DNA from: Streptomyces cavernae
GTDB taxonomy: Bacteria > Actinomycetota > Actinomycetes > Streptomycetales > Streptomycetaceae
NCBI RefSeq assembly: GCF_004023625.1
Contig: NZ_RPDJ01000001.1
Span: forward strand, 248,001 to 312,000
Length of the DNA stretch: 64,000 nucleotides
Direction: 5' to 3'
Position 1 is the stretch's first letter. Each line of letters begins with the position of its first letter. Position numbers and translations under genes: made by a program. Below the pieces are notes generated by a model. It searched no databases. It had not been told where the DNA came from and was given only the letters and a program-made list of their open reading frames with translations. This document shows, piece by piece, positions 50,416 to 60,209 of this stretch.

Positions 50416-51603
50416 ATGGCCGAGATCGTGCTGGAGAGCGTCACCAAGCGCTTCCCCGACGGGGCACTCGCCGTGCAGGACGTGGACCTCGCCATCGACG
50501 ACGGCGAGTTCATGATCCTGGTCGGCCCTTCCGGGTGTGGCAAGTCCACCACCCTCAACATGATCGCGGGACTCGAGGACATCACCGACGGCACACTGCG
50601 CATCGGTGACCGCGTGGTCAACGACCTCGCACCCAAGGACCGCGACATCGCCATGGTCTTCCAGAGCTACGCCCTGTACCCGCACATGAGCGTGCGCGAG
50701 AACATGGGCTTCGCCCTGCGTCTGGCCAAGACCGACAAGGACACCATCAACCGCAAGGTCGAGGAGGCCGCCCGTGTCCTGGACCTGACCGAACACCTGG
50801 ACCGCAAACCCGCCAACCTCTCCGGCGGCCAGCGTCAGCGGGTCGCCATGGGCCGGGCGATCGTCCGCGACCCCAAGGCGTTCCTCATGGACGAGCCGTT
50901 GTCCAACCTGGACGCGAAACTGCGTGTCCAGATGCGCACGCAGATCTCCCGGTTGCAGCGCCGGCTCGGCACGACCACCGTGTACGTCACCCACGACCAG
51001 ACCGAGGCGATGACCCTCGGCGACCGGGTCGTCGTCATGCGGCAGGGCCTCATCCAGCAGGTCGGCACCCCCGCGGAGCTCTACGACCACCCGCGCAACC
51101 TGTTCGTCGCCGGGTTCATCGGATCGCCCGCGATGAACTTCGTGCCGGCCACCCTGGAGGACAGCGTCCTGCGGACCGCCCTGGGCGACCTGCCCCTTGA
51201 CGACCGCAAGCGGCAGATGCTCCAGCGCCAGGACGCGCCGCGCCAGGTCATCGTCGGGCTGCGCCCGGAGACCTTCGAGGACGCGGCCCTCACCCGTGGA
51301 CGCGGCGGGCCCAGCAGGCCCACCTTCGCCGCCACCGTCGACGTACTGGAATCCCTCGGCTCCGACGTCTTCATCTACTTCGCGATGGAAGGCGGACCGG
51401 CGCGAACCGCCGAGCTGGAGGAACTCGCCGCCGATTCCGGTCAGCAGGACACCGGCGGGGCGGAGGCCAGCCAGATCGTGGCCCGGCTGGACGCCGCGAC
51501 CCGTGCCCGCGAGGGCGCGCCCGTGGAACTCCAGGTCGACATGAGCAGGGCCCATGTCTTCCACCCGGAGACGGGCCTGAACCTGACCCATCACGAGAGC
51601 TGA
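50416..51603 (+). CDS. sugC: Sugar ABC transporter ATP-binding protein (SugC/MsiK type)
   Basis: 395 residues. Walker [11 protein letters not shown]-loop [10 protein letters not shown], signature LSGGQRQR, Walker B AFLMDEP and the switch His in YVTHDQTEA, followed by a MalK-type regulatory OB domain. It energises the LpqY-SugAB system. Because MalK/MsiK-type ATPases can serve several importers, it could also energise the ATPase-less system at 36.6-39.9 kb. Confidence 0.9.
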   Translation: MAEIVLESVTKRFPDGALAVQDVDLAIDDGEFMILVGPSGCGKSTTLNMIAGLEDITDGTLRIGDRVVNDLAPKDRDIAMVFQSYALYPHMSVRENMGFALRLAKTDKDTINRKVEEAARVLDLTEHLDRKPANLSGGQRQRVAMGRAIVRDPKAFLMDEPLSNLDAKLRVQMRTQISRLQRRLGTTTVYVTHDQTEAMTLGDRVVVMRQGLIQQVGTPAELYDHPRNLFVAGFIGSPAMNFVPATLEDSVLRTALGDLPLDDRKRQMLQRQDAPRQVIVGLRPETFEDAALTRGRGGPSRPTFAATVDVLESLGSDVFIYFAMEGGPARTAELEELAADSGQQDTGGAEASQIVARLDAATRAREGAPVELQVDMSRAHVFHPETGLNLTHHES

Positions 51604-51753
51604 GTCCGGGGCCGGAGCGGGAGGGGTAGACCGGGGCGGAAAGCCGTGCGACCGGCGTTCCGTCCCGGAAGGAGCCCGAACGCGCGGTCACCGCGGACGC
51701 GAGGTGCGCTTACACTGAGCAAACACGGGCGTTCGGTACATATCGGGAACGTC

Positions 51754-52746
51754 ATGCGCTGTCCGCGGGTTCTCCTTCCAGTACTCGCCCTGACCCTGGT
51801 GTTGGTGGCCGCACCCCCTGCCCAGGGACAGGGTGAGGTGTCACGTGGCCGGGGATTCGGTGCGCGGCTGCTTCAATCGCTGGTCGACGGGGTCCAGTTC
51901 GGGGTGATCATCGCCGTCACGGCCGTCGGCCTGTCGCTGCTGTTCGGCACCATCCACCTGATCAACTTCGCGCACGGCGAGTTCGTGACGATCGGGGCGG
52001 CCTTCGCCTTCTTCCTCAATGTCTCCGCGGCGGGTCCGGGCTGGCACCTGATCCCTGCCGCGGCCGCCGCGGTCGTCTTCGGAGCACTTCTGGGCGCTGC
52101 CGTCGACCGCGGCCTGTGGCGGCCGCTGCGGGCCCGCGGCACGGGGCTGATCAACCTGTTCATCGTGACGATCGGACTGTCCCTGCTGCTGCGGCACGTC
52201 GTCCTCGTTCTGTTCGGGGCCCGGCCCGCCTCCTTCGCGCAGTACGACATCCAGAACGCGATCCGCCTCGGAGCGATCGGCATCACCCCGCGCGACCTCA
52301 CGGTCACCCTGCTCTCGGTGGCGGTGCTCGTCGGCGTCGCCGTCCTGCTGCAGCGGACCCGGACCGGCACCGCGGTACGCGCCGTCTCCGTCAACCGCGA
52401 CCTCGCGGAGGCCTCCGGCATCGACGTTCAGCGGGTGGTGCTGGTCGTGTGGATCCTCAGCGGCGCCCTGGCCGCCCTCGGCGGGGTCTTCTACGGCCTG
52501 GTGGAGATCATCACCTGGGACATGGGATTCAAGCTGCTGCTGCTGATGTTCGCGGGGATCATCCTCGGCGGACTGGGCTCCGCCTACGGCGCGATGGTGG
52601 GCAGCCTGGTCATCGGGATCGTCGCCCAGGTGTCCACCCTGTGGTTCCCGGTCGACCTGCAGTACGCCTGGGCCCTGCTGGTCCTCATCGTGATCCTGCT
52701 CGTCCGGCCCGAGGGCATCCTCGGCCGTCCGGAACGCACGGGATGA
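51754..52746 (+). CDS. livH: Branched-chain amino-acid-type ABC permease (LivH)
   Basis: 330 residues from the ATG at 51754. A hydrophobic, signal-like N-terminus with APPAQGQG precedes the LivH fold: SLVDGVQFGVIIAVTAVGLS, TIHLINFAHGEFVTIGA, then LGGLGSAYGAMVGSLVIGI. It should import branched-chain amino acids or related amides (urea and short-chain amide systems use the same architecture). It is first in a four-gene operon. Confidence 0.9.
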   Translation: MRCPRVLLPVLALTLVLVAAPPAQGQGEVSRGRGFGARLLQSLVDGVQFGVIIAVTAVGLSLLFGTIHLINFAHGEFVTIGAAFAFFLNVSAAGPGWHLIPAAAAAVVFGALLGAAVDRGLWRPLRARGTGLINLFIVTIGLSLLLRHVVLVLFGARPASFAQYDIQNAIRLGAIGITPRDLTVTLLSVAVLVGVAVLLQRTRTGTAVRAVSVNRDLAEASGIDVQRVVLVVWILSGALAALGGVFYGLVEIITWDMGFKLLLLMFAGIILGGLGSAYGAMVGSLVIGIVAQVSTLWFPVDLQYAWALLVLIVILLVRPEGILGRPERTG

Positions 52747-52758
52747 GGGGCGGGCGCC

Positions 52759-53751
52759 ATGGACTTCGAAGTCATCGTCTCCGACGCGCTGCGCTCCGGC
52801 ATCGGCCCCATCGCCGCCGTGTACGCGCTCGCCGCGATGGGACTGAACCTGCACTTCGGCTACACCGGGCTGCTCAACTTCGGCCAGGTCGGCTTCATGC
52901 TGGTGGGCGCCTACGGTCTCGCGGTCACGGTGGTGACCTACGGCGGAGCCATGTGGCTCGGCGTCCTCGGCGGACTCGCCTGTGCGGTCGTGCTGGCCCT
53001 GCTGCTCGGTGTGCCCACCCTGCGGCTGCGTGCCGACTACCTCGCGATCACCACGATCGCCGCCGGGGAGACACTCCGGCTGTTCTACCGGTCGAGCTGG
53101 GCGGAACCGGTCACCGGCGGGGTGTACGGGCTGCAGCGGTTCGCGAATGACTTCTACGACCTCAACCCCATCCCGCGGGGCTCCTACGGGGTGTGGCTGG
53201 TGAGCTTCGACGCGCGGGACCTGTGGGTGCTCACCGTCGGGTGGGGGCTGGTGGCCGTGGTGGGGGCGCTGCTCGCCCTGCTGGTGCACAGCCCGTGGGG
53301 GCGGGTCGTACGGGCCGTCCGCGACGACGAGACCGCCGCCCGCAGCCTGGGCAAGAACGTGTACGCCTACAAAATGCAGAGCCTGGTCCTCGGGGGCGTC
53401 ATCGGAGCCGTCGCGGGCATGCTGCAGGCGATCCAGGTGCAGTCCGTGAGCCCCGACACCTTCGACCCGGCCGTCACCTTCTTCCTCTACACCCTGCTCG
53501 TGCTGGGCGGAGCCGGACGGATCCTGGGGCCGGTCGTCGGCTCGATCCTGTTCTGGTTCCTGCTCACCTTCCTCGACAGTGCGCTGCGGCAGGCCATCGA
53601 AGCCGGCTACGTGTCGTCGGAGCTGATCAGTACCTCCGAGGTGGGTGCGGTGCGCTTCGCGCTGGTCGGCCTCACGCTGATTCTGCTGATCGTGTTCCGG
53701 CCGCAGGGACTGCTCGGCAACCGGAAGGAGATGATGCTCAGTGAGCGCTGA
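52759..53751 (+). CDS. livM: Branched-chain amino-acid-type ABC permease (LivM)
   Basis: 330 residues. ALAAMGLNLHFGYTGLLNFG and RAVRDDETAARSLGKNVYAY are characteristic LivM segments, and LRLRADYLAITTIA precedes the ATPase-contact region. It overlaps the ATPase gene by 11 bp. Confidence 0.9.
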   Translation: MDFEVIVSDALRSGIGPIAAVYALAAMGLNLHFGYTGLLNFGQVGFMLVGAYGLAVTVVTYGGAMWLGVLGGLACAVVLALLLGVPTLRLRADYLAITTIAAGETLRLFYRSSWAEPVTGGVYGLQRFANDFYDLNPIPRGSYGVWLVSFDARDLWVLTVGWGLVAVVGALLALLVHSPWGRVVRAVRDDETAARSLGKNVYAYKMQSLVLGGVIGAVAGMLQAIQVQSVSPDTFDPAVTFFLYTLLVLGGAGRILGPVVGSILFWFLLTFLDSALRQAIEAGYVSSELISTSEVGAVRFALVGLTLILLIVFRPQGLLGNRKEMMLSER

Positions 53752-54679
53752 AGATGTCCCCGGCGTCGCCTCACCCGACGTCGGTGTCTCCGCCGAGGCG
53801 GCCGGACGGCTCGCCGGTACCGTGCCCGAGCCGGGCGTGCGCAAGCCCGATCCGCTGCTCGTCCTGGACCGGGTCACCCGCAGCTTCGGCGGCCTCACCG
53901 CCGTGCGGGTGGATCACCTCGAGGTACAGCGCGGCACCATCACCGCGCTCATCGGACCCAACGGCGCCGGCAAGACGACCCTGTTCAACATCGTGAGCGG
54001 CTTCGACCGCGCCGACAGCGGCCGGTGGTCGTTCGCCGGGCATCCGCTCACCGGCCGACCGGCGCACCGGGTGGCACGTCAGGGACTGGTCCGGACGTTC
54101 CAGCTCACCAGGGTGCTCGCCCGGCTGACCGTGCGGGAGAACCTGATGCTCGCGGCCGACGGACAGCACGGCGAACGGTTGCTGCCCGCGGTGATGCGCC
54201 CGCTGTGGCGCGGGCAGGAGCGCGAGACCGGGCGCAGGGCGGACGAACTGATCGAACGGTTCAGGCTCCAGGGAGTGCGCGACGACTTCGCCGGCACACT
54301 CTCCGGTGGGCAGCGCAAACTGCTGGAGATGGCCCGCGCGCTGATGGCCCGGCCGATCATGGTGCTCCTCGACGAGCCGATGGCCGGGGTCAATCCCGTA
54401 CTGACCCAGTCCCTGCTGCGCCACATGGCCGAGCTACGGGACGAGGGGTTGACCGTCTGCTTCGTGGAACACGACATGGACGTGGTCATGGGCGTCAGTG
54501 ACTGGGTGGCCGTCATGGCCGACGGCCGACTGGTGGCCGAGGGCCCGCCCCACACGATCGGGCAGAACCCCGCCGTCGTGGACGCCTATCTGGGCAAACG
54601 GCACGACGAGCCCGGGACCGCCGGGGATCCAGGGCCCACCGGTTCCGGGGATGCCAGGGCTATTGGGGACGAGGAGTGA
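53741..54679 (+). CDS. livG: Branched-chain amino-acid-type ABC ATPase (LivG)
   Basis: 312 residues from the GTG at 53741. Walker A IGPNGAGKTTLFN, signature LSGGQRKLLEMARALM, Walker B MVLLDEPMAGVNP, and the LivG-type switch FVEHDMDVVM. The extra N-terminal 35 residues before VLDRVTRSFGGLTAV are unusual and unstructured. Confidence 0.9.
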   Translation: MSAEDVPGVASPDVGVSAEAAGRLAGTVPEPGVRKPDPLLVLDRVTRSFGGLTAVRVDHLEVQRGTITALIGPNGAGKTTLFNIVSGFDRADSGRWSFAGHPLTGRPAHRVARQGLVRTFQLTRVLARLTVRENLMLAADGQHGERLLPAVMRPLWRGQERETGRRADELIERFRLQGVRDDFAGTLSGGQRKLLEMARALMARPIMVLLDEPMAGVNPVLTQSLLRHMAELRDEGLTVCFVEHDMDVVMGVSDWVAVMADGRLVAEGPPHTIGQNPAVVDAYLGKRHDEPGTAGDPGPTGSGDARAIGDEE

Positions 54680-54682
54680 CAC

Positions 54683-55420
54683 ATGTCCGCCGACCACACA
54701 CCCGTACTGGCGGGGGACGACATCGTCGCCGGGTACCTGCCGGGCGTCGACGTACTGCGCGGATGCAGCGTCCGGGTGGGGCCCGGCGAACTGGTCGGGG
54801 TGATCGGCCCCAACGGAGCCGGGAAGTCCACCCTGATCAAGGCGGTCTTCGGGCTGCTGCGCGTGCGGGGCGGGACGGTACGGCTCCTCGGCGAGGACGT
54901 CACGGGCCGGCCCGCGCACGAGCAGGTACGCCGGGGAGTGGGCTACGTACCGCAGTTGCAGAACGTCTTCCCGACGCTGACCGTCGAGGAGAACCTGCGG
55001 ATGGGGATCTATCTGCGGCCCAAGGAGTACGCGCGGCGGTCCGCGGCCATGGCGGAACTCTTCCCCGTGCTGGCCACCCGACGCAAGCAGAAGGCCGGGG
55101 CGATGTCGGGCGGCGAGCGGCAGATGCTCGCGATGGCCCGGGCGCTGATGACCGAGCCACGCCTGCTGCTGTTGGACGAGCCGTCCGCGGGCCTGTCACC
55201 GGTCCATCAGGACCATGTGTTCGATCGTGTGAAGGAGATCAACGGCGCGGGAGTCGCCGTGCTCATGGTCGAGCAGAACGCCCGCCGGTGCCTGCAGATC
55301 TGCGACCGTGGCTACGTCCTCGACCAGGGCCGCAACGCCTACACCGGCACGGGCGAGCGACTGCTGCACGACGAGAAGGTGATCGAGCTCTACCTCGGCA
55401 CCCTGGCCCGCGTCCGCTGA
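54683..55420 (+). CDS. livF: Branched-chain amino-acid-type ABC ATPase (LivF)
   Basis: 245 residues. Walker A IGPNGAGKSTLIKAVFG, signature MSGGERQMLAMARALM, Walker B LLLLDEPSAGLSP and VEQNARRCL. It is the last gene of the operon, and its binding-protein gene converges from the other side. Confidence 0.9.
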   Translation: MSADHTPVLAGDDIVAGYLPGVDVLRGCSVRVGPGELVGVIGPNGAGKSTLIKAVFGLLRVRGGTVRLLGEDVTGRPAHEQVRRGVGYVPQLQNVFPTLTVEENLRMGIYLRPKEYARRSAAMAELFPVLATRRKQKAGAMSGGERQMLAMARALMTEPRLLLLDEPSAGLSPVHQDHVFDRVKEINGAGVAVLMVEQNARRCLQICDRGYVLDQGRNAYTGTGERLLHDEKVIELYLGTLARVR

Positions 55421-55451
55421 GGTGTCTTCTGGGTCCCCCGTTGGGTCCTCC

Positions 55452-55503
55452 GTCCTCACTCCCGGCCGGTGCTCATCCGGTCCTCACTCCTGGCCGGTGC
55501 TCA
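55452..55503. repeat. 24-bp direct repeat at the 3' end of the binding-protein gene
   Basis: Copies at 55452-55475 and 55480-55503 are 24 bp with one mismatch (GTCCTCACTC[C/T]...). The second copy contains the last codons and stop of the binding-protein gene; the first lies just past it. Confidence 0.7.
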
Positions 55504-56806
55504 CTTCGGTGCGTACGGGGGTCCGCAGTACGCCCTTGTCGTCGTAGGCGTACACCTCGATCGTGGCCCGGTTCGGTTCGCCGGCGTCACTGAACTCCAG
55601 CGGACCGCTCACACCCTCGTAGTCGATGTCCCGGCCGGCCGCGATCAGCTTCTTGCACGCGGCGAACGAGTTGCACTTCTCCCCGCCCTTGGTGATCCCC
55701 ACCATCTCCTTCACGAACGTCTCCGGGTTGTCCGACCCGGCCTTCTCCGCGGCGAGCGCCACGGTCGTCACACAGTCGAAGGCCTGCGGGGCGAACTGGA
55801 GCTCCTTCAGGTCGGGCGCGAACTCCTTGAGATCCTTCACGTACTGCTCGTTCTCGGCCGCCGCCGGAGCCGTCCCCTTCATCCCGGCCAGCCGTTCCGG
55901 GTTGCCGGGGGACACGAGGGAGGGAAGTTCCTCGCTGCGCAGCCCGTCCGCGCCGTACACGCCGATCCGGTCGGGTCCGAGCCCGGCCTCGATCAGGCCC
56001 TGCAGGATCCGTGCGCCCTCCTCGAACGCGATCACCACGACCGCGTCCGGCCCGGAGTCCTCGACCTGCTGCACGACCTGGTCGAAGTTGGCCGCCCTCG
56101 GGTCGTAGGTGTCCGAGAGCGCCACGGTCGCACCGCGCTCCCTCAACGCATCCGCGGTGGACTCCACCAGGCCGCGGCCGTAGTCGTCGGCCCGACCGAT
56201 CAGTGCGATCCGCTCGTGACCGTCATCCCTTATGAGGTCCGCGAGCACGGGCCCCTGCAGGACGTCGCTGGGTGCGGTGCGGAAGTAGAACCCGCCGTCG
56301 TCGTAGTCGGTGAAGGTGGGCGCGGTGTTCGATGCCGAGCACTGCGCCACACCGGCTCCGGTCACCCGGTCGATGAACGCCAAGGACATACCCGAGGCCG
56401 CCGCGCCGATGATCGCGTCCACCCCGGAGGCGAGCACCCGTTCGGCGGCCTGCGCCGCGACGGCTTCCTGGCCCGCCTCATCGCCGGATACCACGGCCGG
56501 CACCGGCCTGCCCAGAACACCGCCCGCGTCGTTGATCGTCTGGATCGCGAATCTCACGGACTCGATCTGCGGCGGGCCCAGGTAGGCGAGCTGCCCCGTC
56601 TCCGGCAGGACAGCGCCGAACTTCAGCTCCCCGTCCTCCTCACCGGCCGGGGCCGCGGCCCCGGCGCTGCCGGTCACGCCGATCACGCTCACCAGCAGGG
56701 CCGCCACGCTCGTGAAGATCGCGGACCGCTGTATCGGCGTTCGCCGCTCCAACGGCCTGTTCGGCGTTTTCGGCGCCCGGTTCCACGCCCGTTTCGACGC
56801 CTTCAT
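55484..56806 (-). CDS. Branched-chain amino-acid-type ABC substrate-binding protein
   Basis: 440 residues. A long basic n-region and a hydrophobic core ending AGAAA form a Sec signal without a lipobox. The Leu/Ile/Val-binding fold is shown by FGAVLPETGQLAYLGPPQIE, INDAGGVLGRPV, VDAIIGAAASGMSLAFIDRV and FDCVTTVALAA. It converges on livHMGF and presumably supplies that system. Confidence 0.9.
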   Translation of the reverse strand: MKASKRAWNRAPKTPNRPLERRTPIQRSAIFTSVAALLVSVIGVTGSAGAAAPAGEEDGELKFGAVLPETGQLAYLGPPQIESVRFAIQTINDAGGVLGRPVPAVVSGDEAGQEAVAAQAAERVLASGVDAIIGAAASGMSLAFIDRVTGAGVAQCSASNTAPTFTDYDDGGFYFRTAPSDVLQGPVLADLIRDDGHERIALIGRADDYGRGLVESTADALRERGATVALSDTYDPRAANFDQVVQQVEDSGPDAVVVIAFEEGARILQGLIEAGLGPDRIGVYGADGLRSEELPSLVSPGNPERLAGMKGTAPAAAENEQYVKDLKEFAPDLKELQFAPQAFDCVTTVALAAEKAGSDNPETFVKEMVGITKGGEKCNSFAACKKLIAAGRDIDYEGVSGPLEFSDAGEPNRATIEVYAYDDKGVLRTPVRTEVSTGQE

Positions 56807-57011
56807 GTCCGCCTCCTCTCAACGAGGCGGGCAGGGGTCGAGAGGCCGGCCTCCGCCCGCCCTCACACCACCGAGGGTAGATCCGCCGACAGCCGTTCGC
56901 GCCCGGTGGGCGATCGCTTTCGCGTCCCGCATCCGACCGCCGTTTTCCGGCGGAACCACACGGGGGAGGCGAGACATAAAGCGAGACATGACAGACAAGG
57001 CGGAGGGACGG

Positions 57012-58538
57012 ATGAGCGACGACAGAACCGGCCACGGGCTGAACTGCCTGGTGACCGGCGCCACCGGCTACATCGGCGGGCGGCTCGTGCCCGAGCTTCT
57101 CCAAGCGGGTCACCGGGTGCGCTGTCTGGCCCGTACACCGCGGAAGCTGCGCGACCACCCCTGGGCGGGCGACGTCGACGTGGTGCGCGGTGACGTCACG
57201 GACGCCGGCTCCCTCACCGCGGCGATGCGGGGCATCGACGTCGCCTACTACCTTGTGCACGCCCTCGGCACCGGACGCGACTTCGAGGAGACCGACCGAC
57301 GGGCCGCGCGGATCTTCGCCGAACGGGCACGGGCCGCTGGTGTGCGCAGGATCGTCTACCTCGGTGGACTCACCCCCGCGGGCGTGCCCGAGACCGGGCT
57401 GTCGCCGCACCTCAGGTCCCGCGCGGAGGTCGGCCGCATCCTGCTGGCCTCGCCGGTGCCCGCCACGGTGCTGCGGGCCGCGGTCATCATCGGCTCCGGC
57501 TCGGCCTCCTTCGAGATCCTGCGCTACCTCACCGAACGGCTCCCGGTGATGGTCACCCCGAGCTGGGTGCGCACCCGCATCCAGCCGATCGCCGTCCGCG
57601 ACGTACTGCGCGCCCTCGTCGGCAGCGCACGCATGCCCGAGGGAGTCAACCGGGCCTTCGACATCGGCGGCCCCGACATCCTCACCTACCGCGAGATGAT
57701 GCTCCGCTACGGTGCCGTCGCCGGGCTCCCGCACCGGGTGATCCTGCCCGTGCCGGTCCTCACCCCACGGCTGTCCAGCCTGTGGATCGGCCTGGTCACG
57801 CCGGTGCCGAACGCCATCGCGCGACCGCTCACCGAGTCCCTGCGGCACGAGGTGGTGTGCAGGGAGCGCGACATCACCCGGTACGTGCCCGATCCGCCGG
57901 GCGGCCCCGTCCGGTTCGACGAGGCGGTCGCGCTCGCGCTGCGCCGCGTCCGGGAGGCCCGGGTCGTCACCCGCTGGTCGTCGGCCGCGGTGCCGGGCGC
58001 GCCGAGCGAGCCCCTGCCCACCGACCCCGACTGGGCCGGCGGGAGCCTGTACACGGACAGCCGTGAACTGGCCGTCGACGCCAGTCCGGGGACCCTCTGG
58101 CGGATGATCGAAGGGATCGGCGGCGACAACGGCTGGTACTCGCATCCGCGGGCCTGGGCGGTCCGCGGCCGGCTGGACCGCCTCGTGGGCGGCGTCGGCC
58201 TGCGCCGCGGGCGCCGGGACGCGGCCCGGCTGCGCATCGGCGACTCGCTCGACTTCTGGCGCGTCGAGGAGATCGAGCCTGGACACCTGCTGCGGCTGCG
58301 CGCGGAGATGCGCCTGCCTGGCCTTGCCTGGCTGGAGATGCGCGCCGAGACCGACGAGGACGGCCGTACCTGCTACCGGCAGCGTGCGCTGTTCCACCCG
58401 CACGGCCTGCTCGGGCACGCCTACTGGTGGAGTGTCTCCCCGTTCCACGCCCTCGTCTTCGGCGGTATGGCCCGCAACATCGCGGTGGCGGCCGAGGCGA
58501 GCCAACCCGGTTACGCGAGGGCGGGGGTGGACGCGTAG
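57012..58538 (+). CDS. NAD(P)-binding (NmrA-like) protein with C-terminal DUF2867-type domain
   Basis: 508 residues from the ATG at 57012 (GGAGGG upstream). An N-terminal extended-SDR domain starts CLVTGATGYIGGRLVPELLQ, with YYLVHALG where many members have a catalytic Tyr region. From about residue 340 a second domain, SPGTLWRMIEGIGGDNGWY continuing to GDSLDFWRVEEIEPGHLLRL, matches DUF2867, a START-like lipid-binding fold. These fusions are common in actinobacteria; the reaction is unknown. The stop overlaps the pseudogene by 28 bp. Confidence 0.85.
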   Translation: MSDDRTGHGLNCLVTGATGYIGGRLVPELLQAGHRVRCLARTPRKLRDHPWAGDVDVVRGDVTDAGSLTAAMRGIDVAYYLVHALGTGRDFEETDRRAARIFAERARAAGVRRIVYLGGLTPAGVPETGLSPHLRSRAEVGRILLASPVPATVLRAAVIIGSGSASFEILRYLTERLPVMVTPSWVRTRIQPIAVRDVLRALVGSARMPEGVNRAFDIGGPDILTYREMMLRYGAVAGLPHRVILPVPVLTPRLSSLWIGLVTPVPNAIARPLTESLRHEVVCRERDITRYVPDPPGGPVRFDEAVALALRRVREARVVTRWSSAAVPGAPSEPLPTDPDWAGGSLYTDSRELAVDASPGTLWRMIEGIGGDNGWYSHPRAWAVRGRLDRLVGGVGLRRGRRDAARLRIGDSLDFWRVEEIEPGHLLRLRAEMRLPGLAWLEMRAETDEDGRTCYRQRALFHPHGLLGHAYWWSVSPFHALVFGGMARNIAVAAEASQPGYARAGVDA

Positions 58539-58862
58539 TCGTGGAAGCCGCGCCCCGACTTCCGGCCGGGCAGCCCCGCCTCCACCATGCGCAGCAGCAG
58601 CGGCGGCGCGGCGTGCAACGGGTCCTTGAAATCCGCGTACATCGCGTCGGCGATCGCCGTGAGGGTGTCCAGGCCGATCAGATCGGCGAGGCTCAGCGGC
58701 CCCAGCGGATGGGCGCAGCCGAGGACCATACCGGTGTCGATGTCCTCGGCGGAGGCAGTCGGATTCCATCATCCGTACCGCGGAGAGCAGATACGGCACC
58801 AGCAGCGCGTTCACCACGAAGCCGGCCCGGTCCTGTGAGCGGATCACCTGCTTCGCTGTTCC
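58511..58862 (-). pseudogene. Decayed 3-hydroxyacyl-CoA dehydrogenase (C-terminal remnant)
   Basis: Reading from 58862: GTAKQVIRSQDRAGFVVNA, then LLVPYLLSAVRMMES, after which the frame breaks. The next part, ASAEDIDTGMVLGCAHPLGP followed by LSLADLIGLDTLTAIADAMY and GRKSGRGFHDY, continues in another frame to a stop at 58511. Two bases seem lost near 58755. The NAD-binding N-terminal domain (about 190 residues) is absent. The family is FadB2/3-hydroxybutyryl-CoA dehydrogenase. Confidence 0.8.
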
Positions 58863-58924
58863 TCGCACGGGGCCACCGGGCGGAGGATTGACGCGCCCGT
58901 CGAGGACCGCGCCGTTGTGGTGGG

Positions 58925-60181
58925 TCACGAGCGGCTCGGGCGCGGTTCCCGGTCGGGTTGCGGCGCGACGTGGTGTCGTCGGGGGAGCAGGAACGGGGTG
59001 GCGAGCAGAAGGACGCCGGCGACCGCGATCGCGGTACGGGGGCCGGTGACGCCGGCCAGCAGTCCCCACAGGGCGGTCATGGCCGCGATGGACACCTTGC
59101 CGGTCGCCGACCACGCCGACAGGGTGCGGGTGACCCGGCCCGCCGGCGTGTGGCCCAGCCGTTCGGTGGCGAGCACCGGGTTGAAGACGCCGATGCACGT
59201 GATGAGCCCGAGCTCGATGACCATGACGAGGACGAGGCCGCTGGTACCGGGGTGGATGAAGGCCAGCCCGACGGGCCAGCAGGCGCGCAACGCCCCGGCC
59301 GTGAGCAACACCTTGTGCTGACCGAAGCGTGCGACGAGCGGGCGGGCCAGCCGTGAGCCGATCAGCCCGCCGAGACACGGCACCGCGAAGGCGAGGCCGT
59401 ACTGCCAGGGCGCGAAGTGGAGCGGACCGAGCATGAGAACGAGCAGCAGCGGCGAACTCGCCATGATCAGACCGTTGACCAGGACCGTGTTCAGGAACAG
59501 CGGCCGCAGCGCCGGGTGGGAGAGGATGTACCGCCACCCTTCGAACACGTCGCGGGCCCGCAGCCGTGGTGGTGCTTCGCCGGTGCCCGGGTCCGGCTGC
59601 GGGTCCTCGCCGCCGATCGCGCGGATCCCCGCCGCGGACAGCAGATAGCTGACCGCGTCGGCGATGACGGTCAGCACGGGGCCGAACAGCCCGATCGCGG
59701 CCCCGCCGAGCGGCGGGCCGGTCACGGTGGCGGTCCAGGTCGTGGCCTCGAGGCGGGCGTTCGCGACGAGCAGGTCCTGCGGCCGGACGAGTGCCTTCAG
59801 ACATGCGCCGACGGCCGCGCCGAAGGTGATGTCGGCCGCCGCGACGACGACCGACACGACCACGAGCTGGCCGAAAGTGAGCAGGTTGAGCGCGTACGCG
59901 GCGGGGACGGTCAGCAGCGCCGCACACCGGATCAGGTCCATCGCGACCATCACCGGCCGTTTGCGGCGGAGTTCCACCCACGGGCCGAGCGGCACCGACA
60001 CCACGGCCCCCACCGCCGTCCCCGCCGCGGCCAGCGCCGCCACCTGCGCCGGCCCGGCGTGCAGTACGAGGATCGCGATCATGGGAAACGCGTCGAAGGC
60101 GACCCGTGTGCCGAACGTACTGACCGCGTAGGACGCCCACAGCCACCCGAACCCCCGCCCCAGCGACCGCCTGACCCCCAT
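58925..60181 (-). CDS. MFS exporter (NreB/enterobactin-exporter-like)
   Basis: 418 residues with about 12 hydrophobic segments. RTRVAFDAF and the loop LGPWVELRRKRPVMVAMDLI are typical of the small-molecule exporter branch with a DUF-type MFS_3 pattern, as is VANARLEATTWTATVTGPPL. The gene is preceded by a seven-unit 24-bp repeat array. The substrate is unknown. Confidence 0.87.
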   Translation of the reverse strand: MGVRRSLGRGFGWLWASYAVSTFGTRVAFDAFPMIAILVLHAGPAQVAALAAAGTAVGAVVSVPLGPWVELRRKRPVMVAMDLIRCAALLTVPAAYALNLLTFGQLVVVSVVVAAADITFGAAVGACLKALVRPQDLLVANARLEATTWTATVTGPPLGGAAIGLFGPVLTVIADAVSYLLSAAGIRAIGGEDPQPDPGTGEAPPRLRARDVFEGWRYILSHPALRPLFLNTVLVNGLIMASSPLLLVLMLGPLHFAPWQYGLAFAVPCLGGLIGSRLARPLVARFGQHKVLLTAGALRACWPVGLAFIHPGTSGLVLVMVIELGLITCIGVFNPVLATERLGHTPAGRVTRTLSAWSATGKVSIAAMTALWGLLAGVTGPRTAIAVAGVLLLATPFLLPRRHHVAPQPDREPRPSRS

Positions 60182-60209
60182 ACCCAGCCCACACCCCTCG
60201 CCGTACCAC

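Noticed and set aside
51841..53898. Minus-strand open frame of 685 codons opposite livH and livM
   Set aside because: High-GC shadow frame rich in Asp/Glu/His/Gln; livH and livM carry all recognisable motifs.
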